Under the pieces are notes generated by a model. The model was given only the letters and a program-made list of their open reading frames with translations. It searched no databases and was not told the DNA's origin. A stretch of DNA of 64,000 nt from Cyclobacteriaceae bacterium. GTDB taxonomy: Bacteria; Bacteroidota; Bacteroidia; Cytophagales; Cyclobacteriaceae. The DNA lies in contig JAHBUC010000003.1 of the NCBI GenBank assembly GCA_019638275.1, positions 186,001 through 250,000 on the forward strand. The letters run 5' to 3'. Position 1 is the first letter of the stretch; each line of letters begins with the position of its first letter. This document shows, piece after piece, positions 43,490 to 52,139 of this stretch. A program made the translations under genes and the position numbers.

Positions 43490-45940
43490 CTACTCGTACT
43501 TCAACGTTTCGGCAGGTTGTGTCCATGCGGTGCGCAAGGCCTGGTAGCTGATGGTTAACAGGGCTATACCCAACGCAACACATCCGGAAAGAAGAAATAC
43601 CCCTACTCCAATGTCGACCCGGTATTCAAATCCGGCAAGCCAATCGCGCATAACAATCCAGGTAATGGGTACGGAGATCAGCAAGGAAACGACTACCAGA
43701 AGGACATAATCTTTCGACAAGAGTAGTAATAATGAGCGTTCGGTAGCACCCAACACTTTTCGGATTCCAATCTCCTTGGTGCGGCTTTGCATGGCCAACG
43801 ATGCCAATCCGTACAACCCCAAGCTCCCGATAATCATAGCAAGCAGGGTGGCTATACGAATAATCTTTCCCAGGTTCTGTTCCCGTGCATACTGTTGCGC
43901 GAGTTGCTCATCAACGAAACTAAACACAAACTCCTCTCCTCCTGTTAATTTTTCCCAAACTGACTTAACCTGATCGATAGTCGCCATCATGTTTCCGGGT
44001 TTAAGTCGTAGAAACAACTTGGGCATTGGACTATTATCTACCATAATATTTTCAATACCAGGCGCCAGCACCATCGGATCAAGTACCATTACCAGTGGGC
44101 TCACGCGGGTATACAATGATTCGTAATTGAAATCCTTAACCACTCCGATTACTTCATGATCAGGAAAATTTTTACCCGGAATGCGCTGCCCTATCGGATC
44201 GCTCCAGCCCATCTCTTTTACAAAGGCTTCATTCACCACGATGGCCCTGCGTGCATCAGCAGAATTGTTCTTATCGAAGCTGCGTCCCGCAACAAATTCA
44301 ATTTTCAATACAGAAAAATAATCCGGTTCAACTGTGTTAAAGTTAAATGAGCGGTAAGCTGCCTGATCATCGGTATACCCAACACTCACCCATGCGCCAT
44401 TTCCAAAATCATGTGATGAACCGCAGATACCCGCGATATCTGGAATACTGCTCAGTTCCTGCTTAAACACATTCACTTTTTCAAAGCCGGTCTTTACTCG
44501 TCCAAGCATTCCTTCTCCCCGCGGAACATTGATTGGAACAACCGCCAACTGCTCACGGTTGTACCCCAGGTTTTTGTTTTGCAAAAATTCAAGCTGGTTA
44601 CGCATGATGAGCGTACTGGAAATAAGGAAAACAGACAAAACCAACTGTACGCCTACCAAAACTTTACGCAATCCCTGTTTGCTGCTTACGCCCTGCACGC
44701 TGCCTTTTAAAATGGTTACAGGTTTAAAGTTAGAGAGCACAAAAGCCGGGTAACTTCCTGCAATCAATCCAATAACAAATACCAGGCTTCCTGCCACCAT
44801 TAATGTAAATGGGTTGAGCCCAATGGTCAGTGTCTTTGCAGCCATCTGGTTAAATGCCGGCAAAAACAACAACGCCAGAACAAATCCCAACGCCAACGAA
44901 AAGACCGTAACGATTACTGCTTCCCCGATAAACTGGATGATCAACTGACTGCGCATAGCGCCCGCCACTTTTCGAATGCCCACCTCCTTGGCGCGCTTCA
45001 GCGAGCGTCCGATAGAGAGGGTTACAAAATTGATACATGCCACCAACAGAATGAGCAAAGCAACGGCACTGAGAATATACGAGTAACGCGGGTTACTAAC
45101 CGGTGCCATACCTACCGGAAAACTTATGTCGAGGTGAATGGAGCGCAAAGGCTGCAGACCTACCGCATAATTACTTTCCGTATAAGCTTCTTCGCCAAGC
45201 TTGCTGCGAAAAATGGATGGAAATTTGGCTTCCACTTGAGTCAGGTCGGCACCTTCCTGAAGCAGCACATACGTTTCGGGCACAACGTTAAACCAGGCTG
45301 AGTTCAGCACCCGTTCGTTATACAGCTTTGGAAAGTTTAAATCCGAAATCAGTAAATCGAACGTAATGCTGGAATTTGTAGGAATATTCTCAACTACGGC
45401 CTTAACCGTAAACGTTTCAGCCGATTCATTCAGTTCAATAACAATTGTCTTGTTAAGGGCATCTTCTTCGCCAAAATACTTTTTTGCATACCGTTTGGTA
45501 AGCACCGCATGATTGGCTTGCTGTAACACATTTTCATTGCCTTCCAGCATGTTAAAGTCAAATACCCTAAAGAAATCCTGACCGGCTATTGTAACCTGTT
45601 CCGAAAACTGATTGTCGTTTACTTTTACTTGCGAACCAATGCGGGTAATACGTACCTGTGATTCAACTTCAGGAACATTATCCTGTAATGCTGGTCCTAA
45701 TGGAAATGGCGTAACCGTATTAAAAATCTGCTGATCTTTACCATAGTCTTCTTTTACATAAGCCCTGTAAATTCGGTCGGCTTTCTGATGAAAAGCATCA
45801 AACGTCCATTCATCTTTTACAAACAGCACAATAAGAACACAGCAGGCGATGCCCAGTCCTAAGCCTGTCACATTAATAATAGAGTGTGCTTTACTGTGCC
45901 ATAGGGCACGAAAAGCGATTTTCAAGTAATTCTTGAGCAT
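43490..45940 (-). CDS. MacB/FtsX-type permease
   Basis: 816 residues. One N-terminal membrane helix after LKIAFRALWHSKAHSIINVTGLGLGIACCVLIVLF, a MacB-PCD-like periplasmic domain, three helices beginning LILLVACINFVTLSIGRSLKRAKEVGIRKVAGA, a second helix and periplasmic domain (LRKVLVGVQLVLSVFLISSTLIM...), and three last helices (IGSLGLYGLASLAMQSRTKEIGIRKVLGAT...). It is clearly homologous to the 888-residue permease but lacks the prefix domain and its regulator. Probably a duplicated copy or the partner half of the same exporter. No ATPase adjacent. Confidence 0.9.
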   Translation of the reverse strand: MLKNYLKIAFRALWHSKAHSIINVTGLGLGIACCVLIVLFVKDEWTFDAFHQKADRIYRAYVKEDYGKDQQIFNTVTPFPLGPALQDNVPEVESQVRITRIGSQVKVNDNQFSEQVTIAGQDFFRVFDFNMLEGNENVLQQANHAVLTKRYAKKYFGEEDALNKTIVIELNESAETFTVKAVVENIPTNSSITFDLLISDLNFPKLYNERVLNSAWFNVVPETYVLLQEGADLTQVEAKFPSIFRSKLGEEAYTESNYAVGLQPLRSIHLDISFPVGMAPVSNPRYSYILSAVALLILLVACINFVTLSIGRSLKRAKEVGIRKVAGAMRSQLIIQFIGEAVIVTVFSLALGFVLALLFLPAFNQMAAKTLTIGLNPFTLMVAGSLVFVIGLIAGSYPAFVLSNFKPVTILKGSVQGVSSKQGLRKVLVGVQLVLSVFLISSTLIMRNQLEFLQNKNLGYNREQLAVVPINVPRGEGMLGRVKTGFEKVNVFKQELSSIPDIAGICGSSHDFGNGAWVSVGYTDDQAAYRSFNFNTVEPDYFSVLKIEFVAGRSFDKNNSADARRAIVVNEAFVKEMGWSDPIGQRIPGKNFPDHEVIGVVKDFNYESLYTRVSPLVMVLDPMVLAPGIENIMVDNSPMPKLFLRLKPGNMMATIDQVKSVWEKLTGGEEFVFSFVDEQLAQQYAREQNLGKIIRIATLLAMIIGSLGLYGLASLAMQSRTKEIGIRKVLGATERSLLLLLSKDYVLLVVVSLLISVPITWIVMRDWLAGFEYRVDIGVGVFLLSGCVALGIALLTISYQALRTAWTQPAETLKYE

Positions 45941-46082
45941 ACAACAAGGGATTTGAAAACAAGGTAGAATCTATTGTCTTGATGCAAAATCAAGATGCTA
46001 CCACACGTCTATCCGATGTAGTAAACGGTAAAAAAGTTGTAGTGAATTTTAGTTGCCCGAAATTGAACGAAGCGGACAGGTG

Positions 46083-46454
46083 TTACTTCGCCTCCGCTGG
46101 TGCTTCCTGCCGCTCGATGTGAAGCATGTAATTCTTATCGAGATGAAAACTATAGGTGGCCGTGTCAACCAATTCTGTGGCGGTGCGTGATTGCTGCAAC
46201 ATACTCAATAAGCCTTGTGCAATTTCAGAGTTTTTGATCGGGTTAATTGCTTTTCCCTGGTAAACCTGGAGTTCAAACGCGCACGATGTTTTGCTTTTCG
46301 GGTTAATGCCCTTCAGTTCATGGCTGGAGAACTTGTACTCCTGCGGGCCATCGGCTGCGGCTTTCATTAAATTGAGTAGTGCAGGCCTGTATTTATTCCA
46401 AATGGGTGTGTAAGCGTTATGAATCATTGAGCTGAAGAAAATTCCGGTTTCCAT
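46083..46454 (-). CDS. Hypothetical small cytoplasmic protein
   Basis: 123 residues with no signal peptide or membrane segment. Contains YKFSSHELKGINPKSKTSCAFELQVYQGKAINPIKNSEIAQGLLSMLQQSRTATEL and a final beta-hairpin-like part YSFHLDKNYMLHIERQEA. No family is recognised. GC content and codon use look like the neighbours. Separated from the permease gene by a 142-nt gap holding a small 7-bp hairpin (45977..45995). Confidence 0.5.
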   Translation of the reverse strand: METGIFFSSMIHNAYTPIWNKYRPALLNLMKAAADGPQEYKFSSHELKGINPKSKTSCAFELQVYQGKAINPIKNSEIAQGLLSMLQQSRTATELVDTATYSFHLDKNYMLHIERQEAPAEAK

Positions 46455-46783
46455 AAATTATGAGAAGAATGACGCGATATTTGCAAAGCGAATGGTAAAG
46501 GTACAAAAAATAAACACAGCAATTACCCTGAAAACGATGTTTTGTACTGCGATGAAAATAAAATGCCCGCAACGCAGCAAATAAATAGGTTTACGCCATC
46601 ACATTGGCTACCTTTGAACTGTATTAACATTTAGAACCCAACACAATTGTTGGATTACCTTTTTAGTTTCATCATCCTTCCCATTCATTCCGTTCCGGAA
46701 TAAATTATCAGAAGCGGTACTGCAATTATTTAGACTAGGTGCTTCGTACACGTAAAACAATTAATTTTTAACAATTTTTAACA
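46455..46783 (+). promoter_or_regulatory. Leader region of the cold-shock gene
   Basis: This 329-nt gap holds TACCTTTG (46609..46616), a TAnnTTTG match that would give a 5' untranslated region of about 160 nt. Within it are small hairpins: CCAACA/TGTTGG with loop CAAT (46638..46653) and ATTCCG/CGGAAT with loop TTC (46687..46701). Long structured leaders are typical of cspA-type mRNAs. I see no gene in the gap. Confidence 0.45.
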
Positions 46784-46975
46784 ATGCAAGGAACAGTAAA
46801 ATTTTTCAATGAAACCAAAGGTTTTGGATTCATTAAACCCAGTGATTCAAGTGAAGACATCTTCGTTCATTCTTCAGGTCTTATTGATGAGATCCGCGAG
46901 AACGATCAGGTTGAATACGATGCCGAACGTGGTAAAAAAGGCATGAACGCAGTAAACGTAAGGATTTTAAACTAA
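46784..46975 (+). CDS. Cold-shock protein, CspA family
   Basis: 63 residues, a single five-stranded OB fold. RNP1-like KGFGFIKP and RNP2-like DIFVHSS are present, with the usual start MQGTVKFFNETKG and end GMNAVNVRIL. Binds single-stranded RNA/DNA, cytoplasmic. It is preceded by a long structured leader and followed by a strong bidirectional terminator shared with a second cold-shock-domain gene that converges on it. Confidence 0.95.
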   Translation: MQGTVKFFNETKGFGFIKPSDSSEDIFVHSSGLIDEIRENDQVEYDAERGKKGMNAVNVRILN

Positions 46976-47000
46976 TCGTTTAGTCACTTACCAAAAAAAC

Positions 47001-47030
47001 AAAAAAGTCACGGGCAACCGTGACTTTTTT
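47001..47030. terminator. Bidirectional terminator between two cold-shock genes
   Basis: Perfect 13-bp stem AAAAAAGTCACGG / CCGTGACTTTTTT with a GCAA tetraloop. The A-run on one side and T-run on the other make it work for both convergent genes. Confidence 0.9.
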
Positions 47031-47052
47031 TATTTGAGTTTTACAGAAGGCT

Positions 47053-47505
47053 TTACTTCTTCTTAACCTTTACCGCGTTGAGTCCTTTCAACCCACGCTC
47101 CACTTCAAAGGTTACCATATCGTTTTCAGCAATTGGTGTTTGTAAACCATTAACATGAACAAACACACTTTCCTGACTTTTTAAATCGCGAATAAAACCA
47201 AAACCTTTACCCTGATTGAAAAACGTTACTTTTCCGGTGCGAATCAGATCAGCAGGATTAACAGGCTCTTCTTTTCGTGCACCCAGCAAAATATTCTCTT
47301 CTTTGATTTCTTTCTTCTTGGTTGGATCGGGAGGTGTACTGGACAGGTTCCCGTTTTCATCTACGTAGGCGAACATTTCTTCCAGGCTCTTGCCTTCTTT
47401 GGCGTTGGCCTTGCGTTCTTCTTTGCGTTGTTCTTTTTCTTTGCGTTTTTGAAGTTTTCTTTTCTCTGCTTCTTTTTTGCTGAATGTTTCCTGTGATCTC
47501 GCCAT
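47053..47505 (-). CDS. Cold-shock-domain protein with basic N-terminal extension
   Basis: 150 residues. The first roughly 45 residues are a Lys/Glu/Arg-rich, probably helical or disordered segment (SKKEAEKRKLQKRKEKEQRKEERK). A linker follows, and the C-terminal cold-shock domain spans about 88-148 (GKVTFFNQGKGFGFIRDLKSQESVFVHVNGL...GLNAVKVKKK), with both RNP motifs. The extension could add RNA affinity or chaperone function. Convergent with the simple Csp, sharing its terminator. Confidence 0.88.
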   Translation of the reverse strand: MARSQETFSKKEAEKRKLQKRKEKEQRKEERKANAKEGKSLEEMFAYVDENGNLSSTPPDPTKKKEIKEENILLGARKEEPVNPADLIRTGKVTFFNQGKGFGFIRDLKSQESVFVHVNGLQTPIAENDMVTFEVERGLKGLNAVKVKKK

Positions 47506-47662
47506 AGTTTACGTTAAAGGTGTTTTAATGATAGAAGAATTCCGGATTCTCGAATGCAGATGAAAGGATGGCTAAAATCGAATCGCCCGCAGAAGAATTG
47601 CGTAGCAAAGGTACAGCTAAATGATGAGAATTAAACGTAGCGGCATTGTTTAATTTGAGACC

Positions 47663-48097
47663 TTACCCAGGCACAACATTACCACGTTCATCCATAGGCA
47701 AGAAGGGATTAAATGCAATTTCCCACAGATTACCATCCACATCTGCTACATAACCACTATACCCGCCCCAAAAAACCTGCTGTGGTTCTTTAACCACAGT
47801 AACGCCCTTGCTTTTCAAATCCCCCACAATGGCATCTACTTCCGCCTCGCTTCTGGCATTCCACGCCAATGTAAAGCCTTTGAAACCGGTTCCTGCCGAG
47901 CTTACAACAGCAGCATCTTCTGCCAACGACTCGCGATTGAAAAGTGAGAGCATGATTCCGTTCAGCATGAAGAAGGTGATGTCATCATTGCTCGATGCTG
48001 CTTTCTTCCAACCAAACTTTTGTTCATAAAATTCGGTTGCCCGATGCACATCAGCTACCCCAAGTGTGATTAATGTAAGACGTTGTTCCATTAACAT
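47663..48097 (-). CDS. VOC family protein (glyoxalase/bleomycin-resistance fold)
   Basis: 144 residues. Two beta-alpha-beta-beta-beta modules: LTLITLGVADVHRATEFYEQKFGWKKA...ITFFMLNGIMLSLFN, then GFKGFTLAWNARSEAEVDAIVGDLKSKGVTVVKEPQQVFWGGYSGYVADVDGNLWEIAFNPF. The ending DVDGNLWEIA is diagnostic. Metal and substrate are not predictable, and many members are of unknown function. Start at 48097 or the Met at 48091. Confidence 0.85.
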   Translation of the reverse strand: MLMEQRLTLITLGVADVHRATEFYEQKFGWKKAASSNDDITFFMLNGIMLSLFNRESLAEDAAVVSSAGTGFKGFTLAWNARSEAEVDAIVGDLKSKGVTVVKEPQQVFWGGYSGYVADVDGNLWEIAFNPFLPMDERGNVVPG

Positions 48098-48216
48098 GCT
48101 ATTTTTTCAGCTATAAAGATATTTATCACTACAGTTTCTAACAATTAGAATCACTACCATGATTGCCTTCATCGAAGTGTGTATTATAAGTTTCACTTCA
48201 AGTTTCTTTGGTGAGA

Positions 48217-48287
48217 TTGTCCCCCGTTGGCGGGGGCAAAGGGGTGGTCTTCACCGTCTGCCTCCTACCCCCGCCAGCGGGGGACAA
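48217..48287. repeat. GC-rich inverted repeat with 20-bp arms
   Basis: Left arm 48217..48236 and right arm 48268..48287 are reverse complements with a single mismatch (core CCCCCGTTGGCGGGGG against CCCCCGCCAGCGGGGG). Each arm is itself nearly palindromic. GC content is far above the flanking AT-rich gap. It looks like a short mobile or REP-like element. Confidence 0.7.
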
Positions 48288-48365
48288 TGCTTCGATTCTG
48301 AAATTATAGTAACTGTACAACATTCTAGCAACTTTAATTACTAATCTAAATATTATCTTGCCCTT

Positions 48366-49115
48366 ATGGAGTCAGATATGATTTTATATTGCGGCATTCT
48401 CTTTCTGCTGATTTCATTTCTCTATGCTTCAGTAGGGCATGCGGGTGCTTCCGGATATTTGGCTGTAATGGCGCTCCTCTCCTTTCCGGTAGAATCCATG
48501 AAACCGGTTTCGCTCACGCTCAATATTGTAGTCTCCCTCATTGCCTCTTACAAATTCATCCGGGCCGGGTATTTCGATAAAAAACTCTTTTTGATTTTTG
48601 CCCTCACATCCATACCCATGGCTTTTGTTGGCGGATACCTGCAGCTTGATCCGTTCTGGTTTAAAAAACTTGCCGGACTTTTCCTCATCGGATCAGCCGC
48701 CATGCTGTTGGCGCGACAATACCTGAAACCAGCTGAACAGAAAAAATCAATTTCACTCTTTCTTGCTTTAGGTATTGGTGCATTAATTGGCTTTTTGTCG
48801 GGCTTGTTGGGTGTTGGCGGTGGCATTTTTCTGTCACCCATTCTGATTTTGATGGGACTAACTACCCTGCGCACAGCTTCGGGCATCGCGGCACTTTTTA
48901 TTTTGTGTAACTCGCTGTTGGGACTAGCCGGGCATTACACCTCGCTACCCAATCTGCCAAAAGAAATTATATACTTTGTTCCGGTGGTTATAATTGGCGG
49001 ATATGCCGGAGCACATTTAGGTTCCGGAAAATTCAATACGAAACTGATTACCACATTTTTGTTTGTGGTGTTGCTTTCTGCCGGGGTTAAGTTTTTGGTT
49101 GTGGGGGGAAGTTGA
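48366..49115 (+). CDS. TauE/SafE (TSUP) family permease
   Basis: 249 residues, about seven to eight membrane helices. The family signature is the duplicated glycine-rich loop: LYASVGHAGASGYLAVMALL near the N-terminus and GFLSGLLGVGGGIFLSPILILMGL in the middle. Members move sulfite, sulfonates or other small organic anions across the inner membrane; the substrate here is unknown. TATCTTG about 8 nt upstream of the ATG could be part of a -7 box. Second Met at 48378 is an alternative start. Confidence 0.88.
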   Translation: MESDMILYCGILFLLISFLYASVGHAGASGYLAVMALLSFPVESMKPVSLTLNIVVSLIASYKFIRAGYFDKKLFLIFALTSIPMAFVGGYLQLDPFWFKKLAGLFLIGSAAMLLARQYLKPAEQKKSISLFLALGIGALIGFLSGLLGVGGGIFLSPILILMGLTTLRTASGIAALFILCNSLLGLAGHYTSLPNLPKEIIYFVPVVIIGGYAGAHLGSGKFNTKLITTFLFVVLLSAGVKFLVVGGS

Positions 49116-49117
49116 TT

Positions 49118-49160
49118 TAAGATTTAAGATTCAAAATTCAAGATTTCGGATTTGAAATCT
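49118..49160. repeat. Short AT-rich intergenic repeat-like sequence
   Basis: GATTTAAGATTTAAGATT then CAAAATTCAAGATTT and GGATTTGAAATCT: internally repetitive ATTTAAGATT units with partly inverted AAATCT/AGATTT ends. Sits between the convergent TauE-like and lipoprotein genes. Confidence 0.35.
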
Positions 49161-49164
49161 ACTT

Positions 49165-49878
49165 TTATTGTGATGAGAACCATAACTTCATGGCACCACG
49201 ATCAAATTCCAACTTATCAACATGACCCATCATGGAATTATCACGTGTAATTAAATGCAAGTGCATGTTTGTATCATGGTGGGTGAAGATGCCTTTGTGA
49301 CGCCTGCTGAAAAAGCCTAGAATTTCAACTTCATCACCAACAAGCTTGTAGTTAACCTGACCCTGATGGGCTTCATCCGGTGAAGATACCGTAGAGCCAG
49401 GTGGAAGATTTACAACATGAATGGTCGCCTTGTTTATTTTACCCGTTAACCGAAAAGCAAAAGGACGTTTCTGGTTTGTCATTACCGTGTCGATAAATTT
49501 TTCCAATGATCGGAGCCCGGTAACGCTATCCGGTAAGGAGACTGATTCCCACGTTCTTACTTGCGCATGAACAAAGAAAGGTGCTTTCACCTGAAAGGTT
49601 TCCGCAACCGATATGGTACTGTCGGTTAACACGCGCGATACAAACGACTTGCCATCCAGTATTAAAATTTCACCCGCCAGAAATTCAACAGGCCCAAGTC
49701 CGTAAAGATTTTCCTTGTGCTGAAGCGAATCCAGATCAATTGCGCCTTGCAACTCGCCCTTCCACATCACGTTGCGCATGGCACCGGTAACATGAACCTT
49801 TGATTCGCGTTGTGGGGTTTTGGTACAACCGACAACCAACAATAAAATCAGAAGGTACTGTATCGAAAAACCATACAT
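49165..49878 (-). CDS. Predicted lipoprotein, unknown function
   Basis: About 237 residues from the ATG at 49878; lipobox VVGC gives lipid Cys18. The mature domain includes GAMRNVMWKGELQGAIDLDSLQHKENLYGLGPVEFLAGEILILDG, VRTWESVSLPDSVTGLRSLEKFI, GKINKATIHVVNLPPGS and a His-rich segment (FFSRRHKGIFTHHDTNMHLHLIT). This resembles acetolactate-decarboxylase-like proteins: the GLGPVEFLAGEI phrase and the HHDTNMHLHL His cluster (metal-binding in that family) match, but that family is cytosolic or secreted and this is a lipoprotein, so I give it as a possibility only. It follows the M48 protease gene by 1 nt. Confidence 0.65.
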   Translation of the reverse strand: MYGFSIQYLLILLLVVGCTKTPQRESKVHVTGAMRNVMWKGELQGAIDLDSLQHKENLYGLGPVEFLAGEILILDGKSFVSRVLTDSTISVAETFQVKAPFFVHAQVRTWESVSLPDSVTGLRSLEKFIDTVMTNQKRPFAFRLTGKINKATIHVVNLPPGSTVSSPDEAHQGQVNYKLVGDEVEILGFFSRRHKGIFTHHDTNMHLHLITRDNSMMGHVDKLEFDRGAMKLWFSSQ

Positions 49879-49879
49879 C

Positions 49880-50827
49880 TCAAAACTCCTCCAATACCTT
49901 AATCCGTTTTTCAATGGGTGGGTGTGTAGCAAACAATCCTTCCAACGCACTCATGAACCCTGCAGATTTGTCCGGGCGGTTTTCGATGAACATCTCTTTT
50001 ACTTCATCATTCTTTACCGCGCTGATTTCATGATTACCGGAAACCTTCCGCAAGGCAGAAGCCAATGCCTGTGGGTTCTTTGTCATGTCGGCTGCACCGG
50101 CATCGGCCATGTACTCGCGTTTGCGCGACAGACCAAACTTAAACATCAATGCGAGCAGGTATGCCACGGCAGCAATAATCAATGCAATGATGATCAGCCT
50201 GCCGTCCTTTTTATTATTGCTGCTTCTGCCGCGACCATACAACAGGTTACGAAAGAGAATTTGTACAACAAAAGAAAAAATACCGACAAAGATTATCGTA
50301 ATAACCAACAAGCGCACATCGCGGTTACGGATATGCATTAACTCGTGCGCAATCACCCCTTCCAGTTCTTCATCAGTAAGCTTATCAATAATGCCTCGGG
50401 TAAGGGTAACGGTATAACTTTTCTCAGAAAGGCCGCTGGCAAAGGCATTCAGTCCGGGATCTTCAATGATGTGGATCTTCGGCATGGTCATGCCTTCCGT
50501 CATGCAAAGGTTTTCCACCAGGTTGTATACGCGCATATTTTCCTTGCGCTCCAATGTTTTTGCTCCGGTGGCGGCATCGATCATTCTGTTATGAAATGTA
50601 AAAGCGATCAAAAACCAAATAAGCACAATGCCGGCCACCCAGGGAGCAACAACCAAAAACATTTCGTTTACACGGCTGATGTCAGCTGCGTACTCCTCAT
50701 TACCCGACATGAAATATAAAAAAGCATAGACTGCTCCCAACACCAGCGCAGGAAACGCCAGCAGGTATAACACAGACATCCGGTTGTTCCGGCTTATCTG
50801 GGTATGAATCCCAACATAACCGGCCAT
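49880..50827 (-). CDS. M48 family membrane metalloprotease (HtpX-like)
   Basis: 315 residues with membrane helices near 20-40, 60-80, 173-195 and 210-230. Zinc motif HELMH (161-165, VIAHELMHIRNRDVRLL) and the third ligand Glu in REYMADAGAADM (about 238). Conserved IIEDPGLNAFASG precedes the active site. HtpX-type proteases degrade damaged inner-membrane proteins. The gene directly follows lemA (4 nt), the recurrent LemA-M48 pairing, so the two probably act together. Confidence 0.93.
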   Translation of the reverse strand: MAGYVGIHTQISRNNRMSVLYLLAFPALVLGAVYAFLYFMSGNEEYAADISRVNEMFLVVAPWVAGIVLIWFLIAFTFHNRMIDAATGAKTLERKENMRVYNLVENLCMTEGMTMPKIHIIEDPGLNAFASGLSEKSYTVTLTRGIIDKLTDEELEGVIAHELMHIRNRDVRLLVITIIFVGIFSFVVQILFRNLLYGRGRSSNNKKDGRLIIIALIIAAVAYLLALMFKFGLSRKREYMADAGAADMTKNPQALASALRKVSGNHEISAVKNDEVKEMFIENRPDKSAGFMSALEGLFATHPPIEKRIKVLEEF

Positions 50828-50830
50828 CGG

Positions 50831-51394
50831 TTAATTGAAATTAATATCAGGAGCTTTTGTGGCGGCTGCACGCTCTTCACCCAGGTCAAACATCGGTGCG
50901 GTGCTGAAGCCAAACATGCCGGCAAACAATACATTGGGAAAAACCTGAATGGCAGTGTTCAACTCTTTAGTGGCCGAGTTAAAGAACCTGCGCACAGCAG
51001 CGAGTTTATTTTCCACATCGGAGATTTCGCCCTGGAGATGCATGAAGTTGGTATTGGCTTTCAGATCAGGATAAGCTTCAAGTTGAATGCGCAACCCAGC
51101 CAACGCACTTGACAATTGCTGTTCAGCTGCTATTTTACCGTCAATACTACTGGCACTCATGGCTTTACTACGGGCTTCGGTTACTTTGGTAAGTACGCCT
51201 TCTTCATGCTTCATGTAACCTTTCACCGTGTTCACCAGTTGGGGAATCAGGTCGTGGCGTTGTTTGAGTTGTACATCGATATCCGCAAATGCGTTTTCTC
51301 TTCTGTTTCTGAGTTTTACCAGGTTGTTATAGATGCCGATTACATACAATACCAGCACCACCGCTACAACCGCTATAATAATTCCGATGGTCAT
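50831..51394 (-). CDS. lemA: LemA family protein
   Basis: About 187 residues from the ATG at 51394. One N-terminal membrane helix (MTIGIIIAVVAVVLVLYVIGIYNNLVKLRNR) is followed by the long helical LemA domain: NAFADIDVQLKQRHDLIPQLVNTVKGYMKHEEGVLTKVTEARSKAM...LRIQLEAYPDLKANTNFMHLQGEISDVENKLAAVRRFFNSATKELNTAIQVFPNVLFAGMFGF. Function is not established. Upstream 34 codons to 51496 are rejected because the family starts at the membrane helix. Confidence 0.93.
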   Translation of the reverse strand: MTIGIIIAVVAVVLVLYVIGIYNNLVKLRNRRENAFADIDVQLKQRHDLIPQLVNTVKGYMKHEEGVLTKVTEARSKAMSASSIDGKIAAEQQLSSALAGLRIQLEAYPDLKANTNFMHLQGEISDVENKLAAVRRFFNSATKELNTAIQVFPNVLFAGMFGFSTAPMFDLGEERAAATKAPDINFN

Positions 51395-51491
51395 TTTGAG
51401 TTGGATTAAGTGAAGACTAAAAATACGAGGTTTTTTGATAATTTCACTATTCGTAGGAAATCCCAAATCGTTATGTTTTGTCCAAGTAAAG

Positions 51492-51593
51492 AGCACGGGA
51501 TTGCTTCGTCACGTAAACAAGTGGTGTAATTGATAAGCGTCAGTAGCGTTCCTCGTACTAAAGACATCCCTTCGGGGTAATGACGTAAAAATT
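51492..51593. repeat. Degenerate intergenic repeat-like element
   Basis: Holds GGGATTGCTTCGTCACGT at one end and CCTCGTACT...CATCCCTTCGGGGTAATGACG at the other. GGGATTGCTTCG also occurs in the element at 56205..56384, and the terminal ATGACG mirrors that element's CGTCAT start. Looks like a decayed member of the same family in the 221-nt gap before lemA. Confidence 0.4.
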
Positions 51594-51615
51594 AGAACTC
51601 GTCATGATGGGAAGC

Positions 51616-52110
51616 TCAACCTATCTCCTTCTGATACGCCACTACATCCAACACCTTCCCGAACTTCTCCCCTACATTTTTAAAGTGCGCACATTTTACA
51701 AAACCTGCCTTTTCAAATAAAGCCATGCTTGAAAGGTTGTCGCCTGTAATTACCCCTACCAGGTTTTTTAAGCCTACTTCTTTTGCAACGTCTTCCAAGT
51801 ATCTCAATGCAGCTTTCCCGATTCCCCTGCCGGCAAACTCAGGCTTCAGGTAAATGCTGATCTCGGCTGTGCGATCGTAAGCTGGCCGTTTTTTGTGATA
51901 GGTTAAGAAACAATAGCCCGCCAGCAAATCATCACCATAGATCAGATAAGATTTGTACAATGGATGCTTGATGAAAATAAATTCCTGCAACTGTTCAGGC
52001 GTAACGGGTTCGGTATGAAATGTAGCCGTGGAGTTTTTGATGTACCAGTCGTAGATGGCTTTTATCTCATGAATTTCTCCAGGAGTAAGCGGTGTAAATG
52101 AAACTTGCAT
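51616..52110 (-). CDS. GNAT family N-acetyltransferase
   Basis: 164 residues. GNAT fold with the acetyl-CoA loop RGIGKAALRYLEDVAKE (Q/RxxGxG/A in the form AGRGIGKAAL) preceded by EISIYLKPEF and followed by LVGVITGDNLSSMALFEKAGFVKCAHFKNVGEKFGKVLDVVAYQKEI. This resembles the phosphinothricin-acetyltransferase/MddA branch, which acetylates small amino compounds, but substrate cannot be assigned. Single gene. Confidence 0.87.
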   Translation of the reverse strand: MQVSFTPLTPGEIHEIKAIYDWYIKNSTATFHTEPVTPEQLQEFIFIKHPLYKSYLIYGDDLLAGYCFLTYHKKRPAYDRTAEISIYLKPEFAGRGIGKAALRYLEDVAKEVGLKNLVGVITGDNLSSMALFEKAGFVKCAHFKNVGEKFGKVLDVVAYQKEIG

Positions 52111-52139
52111 GGACTGTGAGAATTAAACCAACAAAACGG

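Noticed and set aside
48159..48344. 61-codon ORF through the GC-rich inverted repeat
   Set aside because: Half of it is encoded by the repeat arms, and the rest is low-information AT-rich sequence.
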